Below are positions 25,836 through 29,990 of a DNA stretch of 29,990 nucleotides, one piece after another. The position numbers were made by a program, and so were the translations under genes. Each line of letters opens with the position of its first letter. The stretch's first letter is position 1. Origin of the DNA: an uncultured Bacilli bacterium (GTDB lineage: Bacteria; Bacillota_I; Bacilli_A; ML615J-28; CAG-313); contig CAJGDR010000003.1 in NCBI GenBank assembly GCA_904502205.1, positions 1 through 29,990 of the forward strand, in the 5' to 3' direction. Below the pieces are notes generated by a model. The model was not told the DNA's origin. It did no database searches and worked only from the letters and a program-made list of their open reading frames with translations.

Positions 25836-25853
25836 ATAAATCACCTTATGAAT

Positions 25854-25882
25854 ATTATACCATAATCTTAGAGATTTGACAA
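25854..25882 (-). promoter_or_regulatory. Sigma-A-type promoter of the serine hydrolase-GHL10 operon
   Basis: On the minus strand, -35 TTGTCA (25882-25877), a 17-base spacer and a consensus -10 TATAAT (25859-25854). The predicted start near 25847 coincides with the beginning of the AAGGTGA ribosome binding site, so the leader is only about 12 bases. Confidence 0.85.
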
Positions 25883-25892
25883 TTACTTAATA

Positions 25893-25926
25893 ATAAAAAA
25901 ATAGTGTTAATTTTCATTAACACTAT
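25893..25926 (-). terminator. Intrinsic terminator overlapping the end of the lipoprotein gene
   Basis: The perfect 10-bp stem ATAGTGTTAA/TTAACACTAT (25901-25910 with 25917-25926) has a 6-base loop and is followed on the minus strand by a T run (25893-25900). The last codons and the TAA stop (25909-25907) of the lipoprotein gene lie within the hairpin. Confidence 0.85.
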
Positions 25927-27259
25927 CATATTCGTATAGTACATCAGGATTATCTGTTAAAACAACTATCCAGACTCCATCTTTCAAATAATATGCTGTT
26001 ACATTTAACATACAAACATATCCAAGATACTCTTCCAGATTTAATCCAACCGCATCAATTGATTTTTGATAAATTTTAAAATATTTATCGCTAAATTTAG
26101 ATTTTATAATGTAATAATCTTCAACTTTTAAAATAACACCCTTAACTCGAATAAACTTAGCAAAATAATCAAGATGGTTAATTGGTTCAGTAAAATCATT
26201 ATACCATTTATCGATATAACTAACTATTGGTTCAATTTCTTCACTATAGCCTAAATATCGAAGATGTGTATCAAGTGAAAATTCTAATACTCCATTTTGA
26301 TTAATAACAACACGACCATATACTTTATAATATTGTCCAGGATATACCAAAAAATCCGGATCTTTAACAAAAATAGCGTTTCCTTGTTTATCACTTAAAA
26401 AGAATGAGTTTGTAGCATATTCATTACTAGGGATAACCGATGAGACTATACCTTCTAGTTCGACATATCCAAGATGCGTATTAAAAAGTGGTGTATTATA
26501 TATATTATTAAAATTAATCTTGTAATATAATTTAAGTTCCCCAATATTTGTTTTTAATGGCTTAATTCTTTTTTCAATGTTAATCTCAATTGTTTTAGAA
26601 TCTTCAACTGTTTTTGTTATGCCATCTTGAATATATGGAGCTTCAACAGTAATTGTCAAAAATACAGTTTCATCAAATTCTTTTGGATTAACTTGTAAGA
26701 CTAATTCATTTTTATATTCTTGAACACTTAAGTGTCTTTTATGCCAAACAATATTTAAAAGACTCGGATCTGTTGAACTTAATGTAACACGTAATCCCTT
26801 ATTAAGTTCTGAGTATGAACTATTCAATTGATCGTATTCTGAAATTATACCATTTTGATCAACTAAGTAAATATAATCACCATCTAAAGCGGCAAGTTTT
26901 GAAAAATCATTTTCGAAATAAAGATAAGATTTAATCAATTCTTTTGCTTCATTATAACTAGTACTTATATCTATTTGATCTCCACACTCACAAATACCCA
27001 TTTCATAATTATGTTCTTTGTATTTTAATTTTTCTCCACAAAAACATTCCGAATGATTAAAATATATATGCGTATGATTAGGATCAATTTCTCCACATGT
27101 ACAGCGTTCATTCTTAATCCAAATGTGATCGTGATTAGGGTCAATTTCCCCACAAGCACACTTGTAATTAACAAATTCATGTTGATGTATACTATCTGTT
27201 TCTTGTTGACAACTACATAGCAAGAAAATAATTATAAAGAGACTAATTATCTTTTTCAT
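25907..27259 (-). CDS. Lipoprotein with four HxH...CxCG repeats and OB-fold-like regions
   Basis: This 450-aa protein begins MKKIISLFIIIFLLCSC; the lipobox LLCSC makes C17 the likely lipidated residue. Residues 25-93 carry four repeats: H25/H27-C34/C36, H43/H45-C53/C55, H62/H64-C72/C74 and H83-C90/C92, most followed by GEIDPNH. The His/Cys spacing suggests metal binding, probably zinc (inference). A sandwich region with internal helices (about 100-230) is followed by two stretches resembling OB-fold modules: about 255-345, with VELEGIVSSV, FFLSDKQGNAIFV and YYKVYGRVV, and about 365-440, with IRVKGVILKVEDYYIIKS and MLNVTAYYLKDGVWIVVLTD. It is a single-gene unit with its own promoter and terminator. 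I do not recognise a function. Confidence 0.75.
   Translation of the reverse strand: MKKIISLFIIIFLLCSCQQETDSIHQHEFVNYKCACGEIDPNHDHIWIKNERCTCGEIDPNHTHIYFNHSECFCGEKLKYKEHNYEMGICECGDQIDISTSYNEAKELIKSYLYFENDFSKLAALDGDYIYLVDQNGIISEYDQLNSSYSELNKGLRVTLSSTDPSLLNIVWHKRHLSVQEYKNELVLQVNPKEFDETVFLTITVEAPYIQDGITKTVEDSKTIEINIEKRIKPLKTNIGELKLYYKINFNNIYNTPLFNTHLGYVELEGIVSSVIPSNEYATNSFFLSDKQGNAIFVKDPDFLVYPGQYYKVYGRVVINQNGVLEFSLDTHLRYLGYSEEIEPIVSYIDKWYNDFTEPINHLDYFAKFIRVKGVILKVEDYYIIKSKFSDKYFKIYQKSIDAVGLNLEEYLGYVCMLNVTAYYLKDGVWIVVLTDNPDVLYEYDSVNEN
26981..27187 (-). repeat. Four tandem HxH-x(6,7)-CxCG protein repeats
   Basis: The region encodes four units of about 19 residues with His at the start and CxCG near the end; the first three are the most regular. 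The unit HQHEFVNYKCACGEID closely resembles HKHKFVDGVCSCGEID in the secreted GHL10 protein at 17569-19722. The last unit has only one His. Confidence 0.85.
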
Positions 27260-27276
27260 ATTGTCACCTCAATTAT

Positions 27277-27304
27277 ATTATAACACATAAATGATACGTG
27301 TCAA
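27277..27304 (-). promoter_or_regulatory. Sigma-A-type promoter of the lipoprotein gene
   Basis: On the minus strand, a perfect -35 TTGACA (27304-27299), a 16-base spacer and a perfect -10 TATAAT (27282-27277). The predicted start near 27270 falls at the GAGGTGA ribosome binding site, so the leader is about 11 bases. No convincing terminator for cysE is seen in 27305-27393. Confidence 0.85.
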
Positions 27305-27393
27305 CTTTAAATAACAAAATTAATAGTTTACTTTTACAAAAAATTAACATAATATATCAATCTATTTGTTTTTAATATATATACCATATCTTA

Positions 27394-27906
27394 TTAAATT
27401 CGATTAACTATTTTTCCTTTACATCCAACTACAGTATTTAATGGTTCTATATTATTCAAAACAACAGCATTCGCACCTATTTTAACATTATCTCCAATAT
27501 ATATATTTCCTAAGATTTTAGCTCCCGCTCCAATCATTACATAATTGCCAATGGTTGGATGTCTTTTGCCCTTTTCTTTGCCAGTTCCTCCAAGTGTTAC
27601 TCCTTGATAAATAACACAGTTATCGCCTATTATTGCTGTTTCACCAATTACAACACCTACTCCATGATCTATTAGTAAGTTCTTGCCGATAATGGATGCT
27701 GGATGAATTTCAATTCCTCTTCTTATTTTGACTCTATGCATAATATATAATCCAATTACTTTCATATGATGGGTATAAAAATAATGAGCTATTTTATACC
27801 AAAGAACAGCCCAGAAGCCATCATTAAAAAGAAGAATTTGTAAATATGATTTCATCGCAGGATCTTTTTCTTTAATAAATTTTAAATATTTAAACAAGTC
27901 GATCAC
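27394..27906 (-). CDS. cysE: Serine O-acetyltransferase
   Basis: This 170-aa enzyme of the left-handed beta-helix (hexapeptide) family makes O-acetylserine from serine and acetyl-CoA for cysteine synthesis. Family signatures are KEKDPA (12-17), YKIAHYF, RRGIEIHPASIIG (62), IDHGVGVVIGET with D80-H81, VTLGGTGKEKGKRHPTIG (103-120) and GAGAKILG. It is the short form lacking most of the N-terminal helical domain of E. coli CysE (273 aa), as is common in Bacillota. Translation starts at GTG 27906-27904, inside the last codons of cysK (17-base overlap); no strong ribosome binding site is visible, so coupling to cysK is likely. The C-terminal TVVGCKGKIV has Cys where most relatives have Pro. Confidence 0.93.
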   Translation of the reverse strand: MIDLFKYLKFIKEKDPAMKSYLQILLFNDGFWAVLWYKIAHYFYTHHMKVIGLYIMHRVKIRRGIEIHPASIIGKNLLIDHGVGVVIGETAIIGDNCVIYQGVTLGGTGKEKGKRHPTIGNYVMIGAGAKILGNIYIGDNVKIGANAVVLNNIEPLNTVVGCKGKIVNRI

Positions 27907-28708
27907 TATATTTAAAACTATTATCTGCAGAAATTACAAGGATTGTAGCATTAGGATTTACTTTTTTAATCTTTTCTCCAATATATATATTAGCACCTGT
28001 TGAAAGTCCGACATTGTAGCCATCAAGTAACATTTGTTTTGTTTTATTGTACGCATCTTGTTCATTAACTCTTAGTATATTAATTTGTTTAATTCTACTT
28101 TTAATTCCCCATTTAGTATTACTACCAATTCCATCAATGTGATTATTATCATATGGTTCAACGCCAATTATTTTAATATTTGGATAAATCTTTTTTAAAC
28201 ATCTTGATAAACAATAATATGTACCATAACTACCAAGTCCTACTATTACATAATCAAGTTTTTTAAAATCTTTCACAATTTCTTTTACTAAAGATATATA
28301 ACCAAGTGGATTAAATAAATTAGTAAATTGATTAATCACTTTGAATTCTTTACTGTTAAACTCTTTTAACATTTTTAAAGAACCCTGCATTCCATCTTTT
28401 GAATTTGTTTCAATAACTATAGTTCCAAAAGATTCCATAATTCTTTTTTTATTATCAAAACCTTCTGGCATAATAACAATAAGTCTTTGTTTTAAATATG
28501 CACAAATACATGATAGTGAAATACCAAGATTTCCACTTGTTACTGTAACAAGTGTTTTTTCTTTATCTAAATTATTTAATACAATTGATAAAGCTGCACG
28601 ATCTTTTATTGAATTTGTTAAATTATATCCTTCATACTTAATATATATATCATTATATTTTAAAACAGGTGTATTACCTATCAGTTCTAACGGGTTTTCA
28701 TATATCAT
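27890..28708 (-). CDS. cysK: Cysteine synthase (O-acetylserine sulfhydrylase-like), PLP-dependent
   Basis: This 272-aa protein is short for the CysK family (about 310). Visible motifs are LIGNTP (9-14), the PLP lysine K35 in NSIKDRAA, the substrate-binding TSGNLGIS (57-64), the phosphate loop GLGSYGT (157-163, in place of GTGGT), GVEPYDN, IDGIGS and LSTGANIYIG. It converts O-acetylserine and sulfide to cysteine. The neighbouring cysE, overlapping by 17 bases, supplies its substrate and supports the assignment over other fold-type II PLP enzymes. The ATG at 28708 is preceded by TAGGTGA. The missing length is spread over short loops rather than a truncation; the final DNSFKYSDRLV aligns with the family's C-terminal end. 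Cystathionine beta-synthase-like use is a less likely alternative. Confidence 0.88.
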   Translation of the reverse strand: MIYENPLELIGNTPVLKYNDIYIKYEGYNLTNSIKDRAALSIVLNNLDKEKTLVTVTSGNLGISLSCICAYLKQRLIVIMPEGFDNKKRIMESFGTIVIETNSKDGMQGSLKMLKEFNSKEFKVINQFTNLFNPLGYISLVKEIVKDFKKLDYVIVGLGSYGTYYCLSRCLKKIYPNIKIIGVEPYDNNHIDGIGSNTKWGIKSRIKQINILRVNEQDAYNKTKQMLLDGYNVGLSTGANIYIGEKIKKVNPNATILVISADNSFKYSDRLV

Positions 28709-28723
28709 TAAATCACCTATTAC

Positions 28724-28754
28724 AATATATGAAATGTTTGTAAAAATATGTCAA
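28724..28754 (-). promoter_or_regulatory. Possible promoter of cysK-cysE
   Basis: A perfect -35 TTGACA (28754-28749) lies just past the tyrS terminator. The -10 is uncertain: TATATT (28729-28724) needs a 19-base spacer, CATATA (28731-28726) a 17-base one. Either would give a leader of about 10 bases, as at other promoters here. The 72-base gap upstream of cysK is too short for a T-box or SAM riboswitch. Confidence 0.4.
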
Positions 28755-28782
28755 AAAGAAAAAGGTACTAAATTAGTACCTT
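28751..28782 (-). terminator. Intrinsic terminator overlapping the tyrS stop codon
   Basis: The 9-bp stem AAGGTACTA/TAGTACCTT (28762-28770 with 28774-28782) has a 3-base loop and is followed on the minus strand by a T-rich run (28752-28761). The TAA stop of tyrS (28783-28781) begins the hairpin. Confidence 0.85.
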
Positions 28783-29990
28783 AGTGTTTTAATAAATAAT
28801 AATTTTTCTTTCCACGTCTTACAACAGTATATTTATTACCGATTGCAGCTTCTTTTGAAATAGCAAACTCTAAACTCTTTTGTTGTTCACCATTAACTAA
28901 AACAGCACCATTGTTAATAAATTCTCTTGCTTCACGTTTTGAACCAGCTGCTTTACATGAAACAAGTGCATCAATTAGAAGTGTACCATCTTCAACTTCT
29001 ACTTGTGGCATTCCATCAAAAGCCATTTCAATTTCTTCAGCAGTTAATTCATTTACTTTTCCACTAAATAATGCATTAGTTATTTTTAAAGCACTTTCAA
29101 GTCCTGCTTCACCATGGATAAGTTTTGTAATATCTTGAGCTAATGCTTTTTGAGCTTTTCTTAAATGTGGTTCAGTTTTAACAGATTCTTCTAATTCCAT
29201 GATTTCTTCAACACTTAAGAATGTGAATTGTTTTAAACGCATTACAACATCACTATCTGGTGTGTTAATCCAGAATTGATAGAAGTGATATGGGCTAGTT
29301 TTCTTAGGATCTACCCAAACAGCACCTGATTCTGATTTACCAAATTTAGTTCCATCACTCTTTAATACTAGAGGTACTGTTACACCATAAGCAACAGCAT
29401 CAGAACCATTCATTTTTCTAATTAATTCAAGTCCTGATGTAATATTACCCCATTGGTCTTGTCCACCAACTTGAAGTGTACATCCTTTAGTTCTATATAA
29501 ATGTTCAAAGTCTAATGCTTGAAGAATTTGATATGAGAATTCTGCATATGAAATCCCTGAATCAAGTCTTGCTTTAACTGTTTCTTTATTGATCATATAA
29601 TTAACATTAAAGAATTTACCATAAGTTCTTAAGAATGTTAAAATATCAAGATCTTTTGTCCAATTGTAGTTATTAACCATTTCAGCTGGGAAAAGATTTG
29701 AAACTTGTTTGAATAAACAACTAGCATTATAATCAACTGTTTCTCTTGATAATAATTGACGTTCTGAACCTGGTTTTGGATCACCAATTGATGCAGTTGC
29801 ACCACCAATTAAGAATATTGGTTTGTTACCAACAGATTCAAGTCTTTTTGCAAATAAATAAACAAGCAAGTGTCCAACGTGTAAACTATCACCAGTTGGG
29901 TCAGCACCTAAATAGAATGTAACTTCTCCATTATTAATTTTTTCAATTACTGCTTCATCAGTAACTGAGTGGATAAGTCCACGCCATTTT
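28781..29990 (-). CDS. tyrS: Tyrosyl-tRNA synthetase, 5' end beyond window
   Basis: The open frame continues to the right window edge, about 403 codons, missing only roughly the first 5-10 residues. The N-terminal part reads WRGLIHSVTDEAV and then FYLGADPTGDSLHVGHL, whose HVGH (29881-29870) is the class I HIGH motif. The KMSKS-type motif is KFGKS in DGTKFGKSESG (about 29333-29347). QVGGQDQWGNITSG, which contacts tyrosine, is also present, and the C-terminus (about 28800-28980) is an S4-like RNA-binding domain (LIDALVSCKAAGSKREAREF). The enzyme charges tRNA-Tyr. An internal TTG at 29869 is not the start, because conserved sequence extends upstream. Ends in its own terminator; unrelated to the glycan genes. 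Confidence 0.96.
   Translation of the reverse strand, partial: KWRGLIHSVTDEAVIEKINNGEVTFYLGADPTGDSLHVGHLLVYLFAKRLESVGNKPIFLIGGATASIGDPKPGSERQLLSRETVDYNASCLFKQVSNLFPAEMVNNYNWTKDLDILTFLRTYGKFFNVNYMINKETVKARLDSGISYAEFSYQILQALDFEHLYRTKGCTLQVGGQDQWGNITSGLELIRKMNGSDAVAYGVTVPLVLKSDGTKFGKSESGAVWVDPKKTSPYHFYQFWINTPDSDVVMRLKQFTFLSVEEIMELEESVKTEPHLRKAQKALAQDITKLIHGEAGLESALKITNALFSGKVNELTAEEIEMAFDGMPQVEVEDGTLLIDALVSCKAAGSKREAREFINNGAVLVNGEQQKSLEFAISKEAAIGNKYTVVRRGKKNYYLLKH

Noticed and set aside
25835..25844. GTG start for the serine hydrolase at 25844
   Set aside because: The GTG is part of the AAGGTGA ribosome binding site; the ATG at 25835 has correct spacing.
27305..27393. Terminator for cysE
   Set aside because: The region is AT-rich but I found no stable stem followed by a T run on the minus strand.
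28709..28780. T-box or SAM riboswitch upstream of cysK
   Set aside because: The gap is only 72 bases, part of it the tyrS terminator; no conserved leader elements fit.
28341..28784. 147-codon plus-strand open frame opposite cysK
   Set aside because: It lies antisense to a well-supported cysK with clear family motifs and spans the tyrS terminator; no domain or ribosome binding site is seen.
1..29990. UGA read as Trp (Mycoplasma code)
   Set aside because: Full-length proteins with many TGG Trp codons are obtained using TGA as stop, with no in-frame TGA breaking any recognisable family.
1..29990. Insertion sequences, phage genes, tRNA or rRNA genes
   Set aside because: No transposase, integrase or phage-like proteins, no cloverleaf-like segments, and no intergenic gap longer than about 160 bases.

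Overview
The window is AT-rich (about 30% G+C by eye) and every supported gene lies on the minus strand, so transcription runs from the right edge to the left. Strong AGGAGG-type ribosome binding sites, sigma-A-type promoters, MsmX-dependent-looking sugar permeases and a YesL-like gene start point to a Bacillota / Mycoplasmatota-like Bacilli lineage (for example Acholeplasma or Izemoplasma relatives). UGA is not read as Trp: full-length families are intact using TGG only. Of the 20 stop codons visible, 15 are TAA, 5 TAG and none TGA. The taxonomic guess is inference.

Right end (25.9-30 kb), ordinary genes plus one odd lipoprotein. A tyrosyl-tRNA synthetase (5' end outside the window) ends in a terminator. 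Next come an overlapping cysteine synthase / serine acetyltransferase pair (cysK-cysE), then a lipoprotein with four tandem HxH...CxCG putative metal-binding repeats followed by OB-fold-like regions.

Middle (16.3-25.8 kb), two compact operons of glycan and peptide enzymes. Operon A runs serine beta-lactamase-fold hydrolase, tandem-GNAT acetyltransferase, PIG-L/LmbE-type deacetylase, secreted GHL10 glycosidase-like protein. Operon B runs M19 dipeptidase, secreted GHL10 protein, cytosolic GHL10 protein. Each has a good promoter and a terminator. The two secreted GHL10 proteins end in a similar Cys + hydrophobic + Lys/Arg tail that looks like a cell-surface sorting signal.

Left (1-16.1 kb), one long operon with its own promoter. 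It runs cytosolic GH20-like hexosaminidase, a giant membrane-anchored solute-binding protein (1141 aa, beta-sandwich domains plus an SBP domain), two ABC permeases, an NHL/TPR membrane protein, a YIP1-family membrane protein, a giant DUF5696-like anchored protein with a putative TIM-barrel region, two more ABC permeases, and the start of a YesL (DUF624)-like gene cut by the window edge. No transporter ATPase is present.

Working model (inference): surface GHL10 proteins trim a polymer, probably an amino-sugar polysaccharide such as peptidoglycan glycan strands. A large membrane-anchored capture assembly hands oligosaccharides to two permease pairs. Cytosolic GH20, GHL10, PIG-L, GNAT, AmiE-like and M19 enzymes then finish the glycan and peptide parts. 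The most novel-looking part is the capture/import assembly, with one giant SBP, two permease pairs and three large accessory membrane proteins in one operon.
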